DNA of 36,483 bases from Flavobacteriales bacterium. GTDB taxonomy: Bacteria; Bacteroidota; Bacteroidia; Flavobacteriales_D; Crocinitomicaceae. The translations under genes were made by a program, and so were the position numbers. Below the pieces are notes generated by a model. It was not told the DNA's origin, ran no database searches, and worked only from the letters and a program-made list of their open reading frames with translations. The stretch's first letter is position 1, and each line of letters begins with the position of its first letter. Of the stretch, positions 25,693-34,634 are shown one piece after another. The DNA is taken from positions 1 to 36,483 of the forward strand of contig CANITF010000032.1 of the NCBI GenBank assembly GCA_947470515.1, given 5' to 3'.

Positions 25693-27383
25693 TAATTTAA
25701 ACGTATTTCAGAAACAGAAGCACCTGTTTCTATCATTGGGAACACATTTTCCTCTTGTTCCACAACAACTTCCAATAAGAAAGCCCCTGTTGAATTCAAT
25801 AATGTATCTAATCCATTATCAAGTTCATTTCTTTCTGTTATTTTCAATGCATCAATTGAATATCCTTTTGCTATTGCAGTAAAATTTGGATTCACTATTT
25901 CCGTAAACGAATACCTACGATCAAAAAACAATTGTTGCCATTGACGCACCATTCCAAGGAAATTGTTGTTAAGAATTAAAATTTTAACATCCACTTTTGC
26001 TTGAAGGATTGTCCCTAACTCTTGAATGGTCATTTGAAACCCACCGTCTCCAATTATTGCCACAACTGTCTTTTCTGGATTCCCTAGCTTTGCGCCAATA
26101 GCGGCAGGCAAACTAAATCCCATTGTACCTAATCCTCCTGAAGTAACATTAGATCTAAATCCTTTATACTGATAGTATCTAGATGTAATCATTTGGTGTT
26201 GACCAACATCTGTTACAATAATTGCTTTTCCGTCTGTTTTTTCAGAAAGTAAATTAACAACCTCCGCCATTTTCAATTCGCCATTGGTTGGATGTTTCGC
26301 TTTGTTTACAACACATTCATGTTCTATTTTTTCCAATGCTCTAAATTCTCCTAGCCAATTTTCATGCTTTTTGGGAGTAATCAACTCAATCAAAAGCGAC
26401 AATGCTTCTTTCGCATCTGCTAAAACAGCTACATCCGCTTTTATTATTTTGTTTAATTCGGCTGCATCAATATCAAAATGAATCACTTTCGCTTGTTTCG
26501 CATAACGAGAAACATCACCCGTAACTCTGTCGTCGAATCTCATTCCGATAGCCAAAAGAACATCACATTCATTTGTTAAAATATTGGGAGCATAATTCCC
26601 GTGCATACCTAAATAACCTACATATAAAGGATGATCAGGTGAAAAAGCACCAAGTCCTAATAAAGTAGAAGCTACAGGAATGCCTGATTTTTCAGCAAAA
26701 GCAACTAATTCTTGTTCCGCGCCAGACAATATTATTCCTTGTCCAATTACTAAAAATGGCTTTTGAGCACTATTAAGTATATCCACCGCTGCATTCAAAT
26801 CATTCATTTGAATGGTTGGTTTTGGGGAATAACTTCTAATTTTTTCACACGGCTTATATTCAAAGTCAGTCATTCCGAATTGAGCATCTTTCGTAATATC
26901 CACCAAAACAGGTCCTGGTCGACCAGAACGGGCTATATAAAAAGCTTTTGCCATTGCGCCAGCGATATCTTCAGCCTTTGTTACTTGTACATTCCATTTG
27001 GTAACGGGCATGGATATTCCAATTACATCTGTCTCTTGAAAAGCATCGGTACCCAAAAGATGGGATGCTACTTGACCAGTAACACAAACGACAGGCGTAG
27101 AATCGATCATTGCATCAGCTAATCCAGTAATCAGATTAGTGGCTCCTGGACCTGAAGTAGCAAAGCAAACCCCTACTTTTCCAGATGTTCTTGCATATCC
27201 TTGTGCAGCATGAATCGCGCCTTGTTCGTGTCTTACTAGAATGTGATTCACTTCGTCTTTAAAATCGTAAAGTGCATCATAAATAGGCATAATTGCCCCT
27301 CCTGGATAACCAAATAGTGTATCAACTTTTTCTGCGACTAGGCAGCGCATAACTGCTTCTGCTCCACGTATATTTTTTTCCAT
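25692..27383 (-). CDS. ilvB: Acetolactate synthase catalytic (large) subunit
   Basis: The 563-residue TPP-dependent enzyme makes acetolactate from pyruvate, or acetohydroxybutyrate from pyruvate plus 2-oxobutanoate. The cofactor-activating Glu is in VRHEQGAIHAAQGYARTSGK. The TPP-binding motif is GDGGFQMTIQELGT with the NNN ending, and a FAD-binding middle domain is present (LLAIGMRFDDRVTG). The order and length are those of IlvB/AlsS-type anabolic enzymes that pair with a small subunit, which follows immediately. One base separates it from ilvD. Confidence 0.96.
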   Translation of the reverse strand: MEKNIRGAEAVMRCLVAEKVDTLFGYPGGAIMPIYDALYDFKDEVNHILVRHEQGAIHAAQGYARTSGKVGVCFATSGPGATNLITGLADAMIDSTPVVCVTGQVASHLLGTDAFQETDVIGISMPVTKWNVQVTKAEDIAGAMAKAFYIARSGRPGPVLVDITKDAQFGMTDFEYKPCEKIRSYSPKPTIQMNDLNAAVDILNSAQKPFLVIGQGIILSGAEQELVAFAEKSGIPVASTLLGLGAFSPDHPLYVGYLGMHGNYAPNILTNECDVLLAIGMRFDDRVTGDVSRYAKQAKVIHFDIDAAELNKIIKADVAVLADAKEALSLLIELITPKKHENWLGEFRALEKIEHECVVNKAKHPTNGELKMAEVVNLLSEKTDGKAIIVTDVGQHQMITSRYYQYKGFRSNVTSGGLGTMGFSLPAAIGAKLGNPEKTVVAIIGDGGFQMTIQELGTILQAKVDVKILILNNNFLGMVRQWQQLFFDRRYSFTEIVNPNFTAIAKGYSIDALKITERNELDNGLDTLLNSTGAFLLEVVVEQEENVFPMIETGASVSEIRLN

Positions 27384-27384
27384 T

Positions 27385-29058
27385 TTACTTATCTGTTATG
27401 CATCCTTCAGAAGCTGAAGCAACACATTTTGCGTATTTATAAAGAACTCCCTGTTTAACTTTTAATTCGGGTTGTTTCCAAGACTGTTTTCTATGATTAA
27501 TTTCTTCCTCAGAAACTTTTAATGTTAGTTTATTATTGACCGCATCAATTGCTATAAGATCTCCGTCCTGTACAAATGCAATTAATCCTCCTTCAAAAGC
27601 TTCTGGTGTAATATGACCAACAACGAATCCATGTGTTCCACCAGAAAATCTTCCATCCGTAATTAAAGCAACCGAACCTCCTAGACCTGCACCCATGATC
27701 GCTGAAGTAGGTTTTAACATTTCGGGCATTCCAGGACCACCTTTGGGTCCGCAATTTCGAATGACGACAACATTTCCAGCTTTTATTCGACCCTCACGGA
27801 CACCGTCAATAACAGTAAATTCATCTTCAAAAATGACTGCAGGTCCTTCAAAAAATTCACCTTCATTACCACTTATTTTGGCCACAGAACCTTCTGAAGC
27901 CAAGTTTCCATATAGAACTTGAAGATGTCCAGTTTGTTTTAATGGATTATTAACTTGATGAAAAACATCTTGACCAACAGTAAGATCATTAATGCTTTCC
28001 AAATTTTCAGCAATCGTTTTACCTGTAACTGTCAAACAATCACCATGGATTAAACCTTCCTTTAATAGATACTTCATCACGGCTGGAACGCCACCAACTC
28101 TGTGTAAATCTTCCATTAAATATTTCCCGCTTGGTTTTAAATCAGCTAAAACTGGTGTTTTGTCGCTAAATCGTTGAAAATCATCAATCGTCAATTTAAT
28201 TCCAACCGAATGTGCCATTGCAATTAAATGCAAGACAGCATTTGTAGAACCACCCAAAACAACAACCATGGTCATGGCATTTTCAAATGCTTTCATCGTC
28301 ATAATATCACGTGGCTTGATATCATTTTCGAGTAAGTATCGAATTGCTTTTCCGGCTTCTTCGCATTCTTGATTCTTTTCGTTGCTTTTTGCAGGATTAG
28401 AGGAGCTGTAAGGTAAAGACATTCCTAACGCTTCAATTGCAGAAGACATGGTGTTAGCCGTATACATTCCACCGCAAGCTCCAGCTCCTGGACATGCATT
28501 TTTTATAACTCCTTTGAAATCTTCAGGAGTAATCGTATTATTGAATTTTTTGCCCAATGCTTCGAATGCAGAAACGATATTTAAGGATTCTCCATTCCAA
28601 TTTCCTGAATGAATGCTTCCACCATAAACCATTATTGCAGGTCTATTTAATCTTCCCATTGCGATAATAGAGCCCGGCATATTTTTGTCGCAGCCAACAA
28701 CAGCTATCATACCATCGTACCATTGCGCTCCCATAACTGTTTCAATAGAATCGGCAATGACATCTCGAGAAACCAAGGAATAGCGCATGCCATCCGTTCC
28801 ATTTGATATACCATCACTCACACCTATCGTATTAAAGATCAATCCAACAAGATCTGCATCCCAAACAGATGTTTTGATGTCTTTTGCCAAATCATTAAGA
28901 TGCATGTTACACGTGTTTCCTTCATAACCTGTACTAACGATTCCAACTTGCGCTTTCTTCAAATCTTCTTCTGTCAAACCGATTCCATATAACATTGCTT
29001 GAGCGGCTGGCTGTGTTTCATCTTGGGTTATTGTTTTACTATACTTATTCATTACCAT
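27385..29058 (-). CDS. ilvD: Dihydroxy-acid dehydratase
   Basis: The 557-residue iron-sulfur enzyme dehydrates the dihydroxy acids to 2-keto acids. Cluster cysteines are C50 (YEGNTCNMH), C123 (GCDKNMPG) and C195 ([12 protein letters not shown]), the three-Cys pattern usual for the family. [17 protein letters not shown] and [11 protein letters not shown] are also present. It lies 8 bp after ilvE and one base before ilvB. The start could be the first Met or the Met two codons later. Confidence 0.96.
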   Translation of the reverse strand: MVMNKYSKTITQDETQPAAQAMLYGIGLTEEDLKKAQVGIVSTGYEGNTCNMHLNDLAKDIKTSVWDADLVGLIFNTIGVSDGISNGTDGMRYSLVSRDVIADSIETVMGAQWYDGMIAVVGCDKNMPGSIIAMGRLNRPAIMVYGGSIHSGNWNGESLNIVSAFEALGKKFNNTITPEDFKGVIKNACPGAGACGGMYTANTMSSAIEALGMSLPYSSSNPAKSNEKNQECEEAGKAIRYLLENDIKPRDIMTMKAFENAMTMVVVLGGSTNAVLHLIAMAHSVGIKLTIDDFQRFSDKTPVLADLKPSGKYLMEDLHRVGGVPAVMKYLLKEGLIHGDCLTVTGKTIAENLESINDLTVGQDVFHQVNNPLKQTGHLQVLYGNLASEGSVAKISGNEGEFFEGPAVIFEDEFTVIDGVREGRIKAGNVVVIRNCGPKGGPGMPEMLKPTSAIMGAGLGGSVALITDGRFSGGTHGFVVGHITPEAFEGGLIAFVQDGDLIAIDAVNNKLTLKVSEEEINHRKQSWKQPELKVKQGVLYKYAKCVASASEGCITDK

Positions 29059-29066
29059 GATTTCTG

Positions 29067-29954
29067 TTATAAATAAACATTTTGATATTCATTAAAAGCA
29101 ACTCTTCTTTTGTATTTGCGTTGGATGAAAGAACTGTTAGATTCTTCCCAATTCATTGGAAATTTATAGTCATTGAATTGCTCTATCCCAATTACTTCAG
29201 CTGCTGTTCCACAGAAAAATGCTGCATCAGCAGTTTCAATTTCTTCAGGTTTGAAGAAACGTTCTTCTACTTCAATTTGTAATTCTTTCGCAATTTCAAA
29301 AACAGTTGCTCTTGTAATCCCAGAAAGTATATTTCCTAATGGCGCTGTTACAAGTTTTCCATCTTTTTCAAAAAAGAAGTTTGCACCAGGGCCTTCAGCT
29401 ACATAGCCATTCATATCGGTTAATAAAGCTTCATCAAATCCATTTTGTTTTGCTTCGGTAGTTGCAAGAATGCTATTCGTGTAATGACCCACAACCTTTG
29501 CTTGTACAAAGCATGATTTAGGATTTGGACGTTGAAAAGAGGAGAGCATCACTTTCAGCATTTTATCTCCTAGGTATTTTCCCCATTCCCAAACCATAAT
29601 TACGAGGTGCACTTCATCTGTTGGAGTAAGTGACATATTATCTCCTAGATAAACAAGTGGACGGATATACGCATCTTTCAAATCATTCATTTCTAAAAGT
29701 TGATACGTGATTTGTTCCAATTCTTCAGAAGAATATTTCAACTTGATATGCATTTTTTCGGCTGAATAATGCAAACGGTCAAAGTGTTCTTTTGCTTTGA
29801 AAATTCTTGTTCCATCAGGTGTATCATAGGACCGAATGCCCTCAAAAACGCCATTGCCGTAATGCATTGTCTGATTGTACAAACCAACTTTAGCATCTGC
29901 TGCTTTAACAAAGTTGCCATTTAAAAAAACTACTGAATTTTCTGAATAATACAT
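29067..29954 (-). CDS. ilvE: Branched-chain amino acid aminotransferase
   Basis: The 295-residue fold-type IV PLP enzyme does the last step of isoleucine, valine and leucine synthesis. Visible features are [14 protein letters not shown], the PLP lysine K153 in [15 protein letters not shown], and [24 protein letters not shown] followed by LSGITRATV. The GHY after K153 replaces the commoner GNY. It is the first structural gene of the operon, directly downstream of the attenuator. No leucine-specific genes are in the window. Confidence 0.95.
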   Translation of the reverse strand: MYYSENSVVFLNGNFVKAADAKVGLYNQTMHYGNGVFEGIRSYDTPDGTRIFKAKEHFDRLHYSAEKMHIKLKYSSEELEQITYQLLEMNDLKDAYIRPLVYLGDNMSLTPTDEVHLVIMVWEWGKYLGDKMLKVMLSSFQRPNPKSCFVQAKVVGHYTNSILATTEAKQNGFDEALLTDMNGYVAEGPGANFFFEKDGKLVTAPLGNILSGITRATVFEIAKELQIEVEERFFKPEEIETADAAFFCGTAAEVIGIEQFNDYKFPMNWEESNSSFIQRKYKRRVAFNEYQNVYL

Positions 29955-29980
29955 ATTCCTTCCTTTTTACATTTTTGAAT

Positions 29981-30016
29981 TAAAAAAAAGCCTTTCTCAA
30001 CAATTGAGAAAGGCTT
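29981..30016 (-). terminator. Attenuator terminator of the ilv operon
   Basis: On the minus strand, AAGCCTTTCTCAA, a 3-nt loop and TTGAGAAAGGCTT form a perfect 13-bp stem followed by a run of T. It stands between the leader peptide and ilvE, 27 nt before the ilvE ATG, so it must be read through for the operon to be expressed. Its 5' arm (30005-30016) can instead pair with the upstream segment 30029-30040, which overlaps the leader stop codon. Confidence 0.93.
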
Positions 30017-30040
30017 ATAAATAACAACAAGCATTTCTCA
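30005..30040 (-). promoter_or_regulatory. Antiterminator hairpin of the ilv attenuator
   Basis: The minus-strand segment TGAGAAATGCTT (30040-30029) is complementary to AAGCCTTTCTCA (30016-30005) at 11 of 12 positions. The latter is the 5' arm of the terminator. Segment TGAGAAATGCTT is thus a near copy of the terminator's 3' arm TGAGAAAGGCTT, and the two compete. Its first three bases are the leader-peptide stop codon, so a ribosome finishing the peptide would mask it. A ribosome stalled at the Ile codons would leave it free. Confidence 0.85.
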
Positions 30041-30088
30041 CTCTTTTGGAATGTCAATAATAATTGAGATAAAAATGACCTGTTTCAT
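30038..30088 (-). CDS. ilv operon leader peptide
   Basis: The short ORF encodes MKQVIFISIIIDIPKE, 16 residues with six Ile and one Val, including three Ile codons in a row (ATT ATT ATT). It lies 84 nt upstream of ilvE and just before a perfect terminator. Its UGA stop begins the antiterminator arm. This is the classic design of a ribosome-stalling attenuator sensing charged tRNA-Ile and possibly tRNA-Val. As usual in Bacteroidota, no strong Shine-Dalgarno is seen; the region before the ATG is A-rich. No consensus promoter could be placed with confidence upstream (30089-30203). Confidence 0.88.
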   Translation of the reverse strand: MKQVIFISIIIDIPKE

Positions 30089-30160
30089 ATATTTTATTTT
30101 TTCTAATGTTATTATCCTGCTTACTTTAAAATAATAAATACTTTCTCCTAGGAATATAAA

Positions 30161-30219
30161 TTTGATTAGCGCTATTACCGACCTAACCTAAACCTATATA
30201 TACTTATTTGCTAATCAAA
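30161..30219 (-). terminator. Possible terminator or inverted repeat after the T9SS cargo gene
   Basis: On the minus strand TTTGATTAGC (30219-30210, within the last codons) and GCTAATCAAA (30170-30161) are perfect 10-bp complements separated by 39 nt, followed by TTTATATT. The long loop makes it an imperfect terminator, so function is uncertain. It lies between the cargo gene stop and the ilv leader. Confidence 0.4.
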
Positions 30220-32114
30220 ATTTTATCCGAAAACAAAATCGAAGAATTCGCCAGTTTAAGGAAATATATTCCGTTGGAGAAAGAATTCATTAAGTTCATT
30301 TCTGTAAATCGTTCTGATGCTTTTAAAAAAATCTCAGAAGTTTGCTCCATTTGGCCCATTGCATTATAAACTGTCGCTTCTAACAATTGATTTTCGTCAA
30401 ATTTATATCCTAAATTTATAGAGTTGTTGTTAGAATTATAAGACGAGCTGATATCAAGACCACTTCCTGTCAAACAATTGTTGTTTAAGGAGATTGTCTT
30501 TAATTCGCGTTTAGCACCATTCACATCAGTCTGAGACAATCTATAATAATTCATTCCTTCCTCTGCATAATAATCAGCAAAAACATAAGTAGTTTTTTGG
30601 GTAGTATTCATTGCACCACTTATTTGGGCCAAAACAACGAAATCAGCATCACTGCCAGCTCTTTCGATGGTGAAAAAGGCATTATTAAGTTCTGAAGCTG
30701 TTGACCATTCTAATTTCGCGTGGGTTTTTTCACAAGAACCAGTGAAGTCAAGGAATTCGATAGGAAGTAAAATTCCATAACATGAGCCTTGCAATGCTGG
30801 AACTGAGGTAACGGCAATTGTAGTTGGAGCAGTTGTGTTTATTACATTTACTGCACCTGTTCTTGATGGATTACCTGAATTTTGTAAATTGATTGTTGCA
30901 GTATTATCATTTCTGATATCTTGCCCTGAAACACTAAATGTACATTGATTGATAGTAAAGGTAGCCGGATTTGAAGATCCAACTCTCGCAAATAAATGGT
31001 TTCCACTTGTAGTCGAAGTATTACTCGTAAAAGCACAGGTCGTCAAGTTTACAGTCGCAGTAGTGCCAGATCCCGCAAAACTTGTATTTATTCCAATGGC
31101 TCCACCATTTCCACTGTTACTAACAGAATTACCTGTAAACGTACAATTTGAAATATTCAAAGTTGCTCCTCTACCAACGGAAATAGCACCTCCATAATTT
31201 GGTCCTCCTGATTGGAACGAAGAATTATTCAAAAAACGACTACCATTAATTGTAAGGTTTGCGCCAGATATATAAATTGCTCCCCCACCAGAACCAGAGG
31301 AATTTCTATTATCCGAGAATATTGAATTATTCACGGTAACATTAGTAGTATTATTACCAACAATATAAAGGCCCGACCCACCTTGAAAATCTTTAGAATT
31401 ATTCGAAAAAGAATAATTATTAAATGTCACTGAATTCCCAATTCCTTCAACATTTACTCCTCCTCCAGCGACAGAACTTGTTGAATTACAATTTGAACCT
31501 CCACTATTAAAAGTAACATTGGAAGCACCTGCTATAACAATTGTTGCAGAGCCACCGCCTGGATGATTTTCATCTGACAAGACATTATTAAAAACAACTC
31601 CTGTTGCACCTGATATTTGAATGGCACTGCCTCCTCCGGTTCCTCTATTATAACCCTTAATATAAAGTGCTTGAATAGTTATATTATTTGCTATAATGTC
31701 AAACAAACGATTGGCGTCAGCACTTGCAGAAGCATTGTCAAATACAGTTTTTGATGGTCCTGCACCTAAAATTGTTATTCCAGATACATTAAGGGTTAAA
31801 TTAACATCATTATAAGTTCCCTTATCAACATATATAATATCCCCACTAGTGATTACATTCGATCCAGAAGGTCCATAAGTTGCCCAAATACTGGAAAGTG
31901 AAGCTTTTGGAAAAGCGGCAGATTGACCGTTATTCAAATTACTGCCTACACCGGTGCAAAATACATCACCTGAAATTGACGCATCATTTACAAAATAAGT
32001 AAATGAAAAACAATTAAAAATGGAAGAAGAAAAAATCACAAACAAAACTATTAACTTCGATAGCGTTAAAAATTCAAATTTGAATTTTGAAACGAATGAA
32101 AAATTATTTTTCAT
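30204..32114 (-). CDS. Secreted beta-helix protein with T9SS C-terminal sorting domain
   Basis: The 636-residue protein begins with a long signal peptide (to about residue 38). Most of the mature protein (about residues 50-400) is a right-handed parallel beta-helix with repeated N-rich turns such as NVTVNNSIFSDNRN, LTINGSRFLNNSSF and LNISNCTFTGNSVS. This is the pattern of pectate-lyase-like or choice-of-anchor proteins. A Cys-containing beta domain follows (LPIEFLDFTGSC), then a type A T9SS sorting domain at about 560-636 (ATVYNAMGQ, FSNGIYFLKLANSS, KILISK). It is exported across the outer membrane and anchored or released. Catalytic residues of a polysaccharide lyase were not identified, so an adhesive or structural role is equally possible. 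Confidence 0.9.
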   Translation of the reverse strand: MKNNFSFVSKFKFEFLTLSKLIVLFVIFSSSIFNCFSFTYFVNDASISGDVFCTGVGSNLNNGQSAAFPKASLSSIWATYGPSGSNVITSGDIIYVDKGTYNDVNLTLNVSGITILGAGPSKTVFDNASASADANRLFDIIANNITIQALYIKGYNRGTGGGSAIQISGATGVVFNNVLSDENHPGGGSATIVIAGASNVTFNSGGSNCNSTSSVAGGGVNVEGIGNSVTFNNYSFSNNSKDFQGGSGLYIVGNNTTNVTVNNSIFSDNRNSSGSGGGAIYISGANLTINGSRFLNNSSFQSGGPNYGGAISVGRGATLNISNCTFTGNSVSNSGNGGAIGINTSFAGSGTTATVNLTTCAFTSNTSTTSGNHLFARVGSSNPATFTINQCTFSVSGQDIRNDNTATINLQNSGNPSRTGAVNVINTTAPTTIAVTSVPALQGSCYGILLPIEFLDFTGSCEKTHAKLEWSTASELNNAFFTIERAGSDADFVVLAQISGAMNTTQKTTYVFADYYAEEGMNYYRLSQTDVNGAKRELKTISLNNNCLTGSGLDISSSYNSNNNSINLGYKFDENQLLEATVYNAMGQMEQTSEIFLKASERFTEMNLMNSFSNGIYFLKLANSSILFSDKILISK

Positions 32115-32156
32115 AGATGTTTAGGTTTAGGTTTTGCCCATTTTAAATGAACAGCA

Positions 32157-32183
32157 CAAACATACATTGATTAAGAAAGACAA
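32157..32183 (-). promoter_or_regulatory. Predicted promoter of the T9SS cargo gene
   Basis: On the minus strand TTG (32183-32181), a 16-nt spacer and TATGTTTG (32164-32157) fit the Bacteroidota promoter pattern. The predicted leader to the ATG at 32114 is about 40 nt. The 160 bp upstream to the LytTR gene holds nothing else recognisable. Confidence 0.5.
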
Positions 32184-32345
32184 TAAAAAAACTTCCGTAT
32201 TTGGCTAGATAACGTTGTAAAACGAGATGATTTGGGGTGAAATGTTGGATTTCTGAATTGAACGGTTATAACAGTTAACCACAAATGAATTTAATATTAA
32301 CTTATTAGCAGAAATCAATTTAATAAAAAGGAAATACGTTAGATT

Positions 32346-33137
32346 TTATTTTAATAATTGATTCACGTCATACGAGCGAGAAACTGGTACTAAATTATCG
32401 AAATGAGTTAATTCAAGTTTATATGCTTGTGCTTTACCTTTAACTTCTGAAATATAAGAAGAGTTGATTAAAAATGATTTGTGAACGCGCTTAAAATACA
32501 CGTCTTCATTTATGAGCATGTCTTCTATTTTCTTCAGCGATATGCGTTCCATAGATTTTTTCAATTGCTGGTTTTTATCTAAAAAATAAGTAATCACATA
32601 ATTATCATTTGCTTCAAAACAGATAATGTTTTTGATCTTAACCTCAATCAATAATTTTCCATTATCATTTTCAAGGTGAAATATTTTATCTTCAATATCC
32701 TCAGAGGATTCATCTTTTTTGACACTCACCTTACTAAGAATTGAAATCTTTTCCTCTGCTTCTTTAAACAGAAATAATAATAATGAAATAACTGTTGGTA
32801 AAAAGGAGGAAACAATAAACGCCGCTACGAAAACAAAATAATTGGAAAATGAATTATTAAATAAAAACCAAATTAATGATCCTGCTATCAAACCACTTAT
32901 TTGAAAAGAACTTGCAAGTAATATTTTGTTCTTACCAAGTTTCTTAGATGCTTTAATGATTAAATAAAGGAATACAAATTCTATTAGAAAAGTACTTATA
33001 AAAACACATCCAAGAAATAAAAAGAAATTTAAATCCTCCTTCAAAAATACTTTTGAATCAAAAAATAAATTGATCACGGTTTGATATATACCAAACCCCA
33101 AGGCAATTACTATTTTATATTTCAATGGCAAATTCAT
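32346..33137 (-). CDS. Membrane-anchored LytTR DNA-binding protein
   Basis: From the ATG at 33137 the protein has 263 residues. Four membrane helices span about residues 9-27, 37-62, 73-94 and 100-125, followed by a linker and a LytTR DNA-binding domain at about 152-263 (ICFEANDNYVITYF, FKRVHKSFLINSSYI, LVPVSRSYDV). There is no receiver domain, so it is not a standard response regulator. The start is set by an ATGA overlap with the stop of the upstream TPR gene; a longer reading from 33215 would run inside that gene. The DNA-binding domain would have to act at the membrane. It probably regulates nearby or its own genes, with the adjacent secreted-protein gene as an obvious candidate. Confidence 0.85.
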   Translation of the reverse strand: MNLPLKYKIVIALGFGIYQTVINLFFDSKVFLKEDLNFFLFLGCVFISTFLIEFVFLYLIIKASKKLGKNKILLASSFQISGLIAGSLIWFLFNNSFSNYFVFVAAFIVSSFLPTVISLLLFLFKEAEEKISILSKVSVKKDESSEDIEDKIFHLENDNGKLLIEVKIKNIICFEANDNYVITYFLDKNQQLKKSMERISLKKIEDMLINEDVYFKRVHKSFLINSSYISEVKGKAQAYKLELTHFDNLVPVSRSYDVNQLLK

Positions 33138-34291
33138 TCTTTTGAAGTTGTTAATTTTTTTACACCATATAGAATTAGGCCTATTGATAAAATTAAAAGA
33201 GTAATAACGAACCAAGTGATTTTCAATCCATATACTCTTAAATTCTTTTCAAACTTCTCATTTTTCTTTGCTAAATCTCTTTCTTCTTGAACAAGCTGGA
33301 TCTCCAATTGCTTTTTTGTGATTTCATTTCTATAGTTTAAATCATCCAATTGATTCTTTATATTCAAACTGTTCATTTTTTCAATCAATGATAGGTATTG
33401 CTTATATTTCAATGCTGCTTTTTGCCAGTCACTTGATTTTTCATATACTTCAATTTGAAGTTTGACTAGTTCTAATAAATTGGTACTATTCTTATACTTC
33501 AACGAAAGGTTTTCGCCTTCTTGAAACTCCGACAGAGCACTCGATGAATTTCCAGAAGAAATCAACAATTTACCTTTTAACTTATGTAAAATGATTGCTT
33601 CTTCTATTTGGCCTTGTTGTATTTTCTTTTCAATTGAGGCAATTACTATTGAGGCATCAGTAAATCTTTTTATTCTAATATAAACATCAGCAATTCCTAA
33701 ATAAGCATAAACTATTCCTTCATTACTTTTTGCTTTTTGCTCGATTAATAAAGAATTATTGAAATAAGTCAATGCCAAATCGAGACTATCTAAATCCTTA
33801 TAGCATTCTCCTATGTTATAAAAACGAATTGACTTTTGAATCGGTTGATTTAATTTTTCTTCAATCGCTAGGCTTTTATTGAAATATTCGATTGCTTGAC
33901 TATAATTTCCTTGGAGTTGATAAACACTTCCGATATTATTTAAACATGCTGACTGACGCGGAAAATCCTTTAATTTTTCAGCTGTATTTAATGCTTTTAA
34001 ATAGAAATCTAGAGATGTAACATAGAAACCCCTATCCTTGTTTACAATTCCAAGTAGCGTATATGCATTAATTCTATAGAAATTAGGCTTGCTTTTAAGA
34101 CTTTCCGTGAGCAATTTATTTGCATCTTCAAGCACTGAGGAAGCATTATTTTCCAAAGAACTAAAAGCAATTGAATCAAGCTCTCTTAGCTTTATTTCGC
34201 CACTATTTTGAGACAATAAAACTCCACATGGAAGAATTACAGAAAATAAAAATAAAATTATATTTTTCTTAAAGCTCATAATTGAACTCAA
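33134..34291 (-). CDS. TPR protein with signal anchor and C-terminal membrane helix, no kinase domain
   Basis: The 385-residue protein has an N-terminal signal/anchor (about residues 9-27). At least four TPR motifs lie between about 70 and 300 (ACLNNIGSVYQLQGNYSQAI, SIRFYNIGECYKDLDSLDLA, VYAYLGIADVYIRIKRFTDA). A coiled coil covers about 310-350 and a final membrane helix 358-377, with only a few cytoplasmic residues after it. The architecture is that of the sensor half of a Bacteroidota TPR histidine kinase cut off just after the membrane. The gene is translationally coupled to a membrane LytTR protein, so signal transfer may be by direct contact in the membrane. There is no sign of a lost kinase region between the genes. 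Confidence 0.85.
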   Translation of the reverse strand: MSSIMSFKKNIILFLFSVILPCGVLLSQNSGEIKLRELDSIAFSSLENNASSVLEDANKLLTESLKSKPNFYRINAYTLLGIVNKDRGFYVTSLDFYLKALNTAEKLKDFPRQSACLNNIGSVYQLQGNYSQAIEYFNKSLAIEEKLNQPIQKSIRFYNIGECYKDLDSLDLALTYFNNSLLIEQKAKSNEGIVYAYLGIADVYIRIKRFTDASIVIASIEKKIQQGQIEEAIILHKLKGKLLISSGNSSSALSEFQEGENLSLKYKNSTNLLELVKLQIEVYEKSSDWQKAALKYKQYLSLIEKMNSLNIKNQLDDLNYRNEITKKQLEIQLVQEERDLAKKNEKFEKNLRVYGLKITWFVITLLILSIGLILYGVKKLTTSKE

Positions 34292-34405
34292 AGAAACGAT
34301 TTTTTAAGAAAAAATATAAGATTTGAATTAGAAAGATTTAGATAATCTTTAAATCCTAGCTCTATACCCTTTTGCAAATGGATTAGGTGTAACAAAAATG
34401 GCAAT

Positions 34406-34625
34406 TTATCGGTTACTTTTAGCACTAACATATACTCCAGAGGATACATCACTATGGGCTGGCCATTTTAAGGTAATGGATAGTGGGCTTATTACAACTG
34501 CTGCTTCAACTTGTATAGACAGTCAATCACCAAAGGTGGTTTGAGCAAATGGAACAAATTGTAAATTAAGAACAGAATTGTAAAAAATTTGTAAGTTTAG
34601 TTTTGTAATACTTAATTAATAGCAT
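34406..34625 (-). pseudogene. Possible remnant of a secreted, Fn3-like protein gene
   Basis: On the minus strand an ATG at 34625 opens MLLIKYYKTKLTNFLQ, a signal-peptide-like start. After a one-base frame shift the sense continues as NSVLNLQFVPFAQTTFGD, an in-frame stop, LSIQVEAAVVISPLSITLKW, PAHSDVSSGVYVSAKSN and a final stop. The SPLSITLKWP stretch resembles the first strands of fibronectin-type domains found in T9SS-exported proteins. The rest of such a gene is absent. The remaining spacer (34292-34405) shows nothing else. The resemblance is by eye only. Confidence 0.35.
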
Positions 34626-34634
34626 AGTAAATAA

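Noticed and set aside
29955-30203. A metabolite riboswitch upstream of ilvE
   Set aside because: The region is fully explained by an Ile-rich leader ORF and competing hairpins, and no known riboswitch core was seen.
33138-33215. Longer start for the LytTR membrane protein
   Set aside because: It would read 26 codons inside the coupled TPR gene; the ATGA overlap at 33134-33137 is a better start.
34402-34545. Short plus-strand ORF (MAIYRLLLALTYTPED onward) in the spacer before porP/sprF
   Set aside because: It is opposite a better-supported remnant of a secreted protein and has no promoter or family resemblance.
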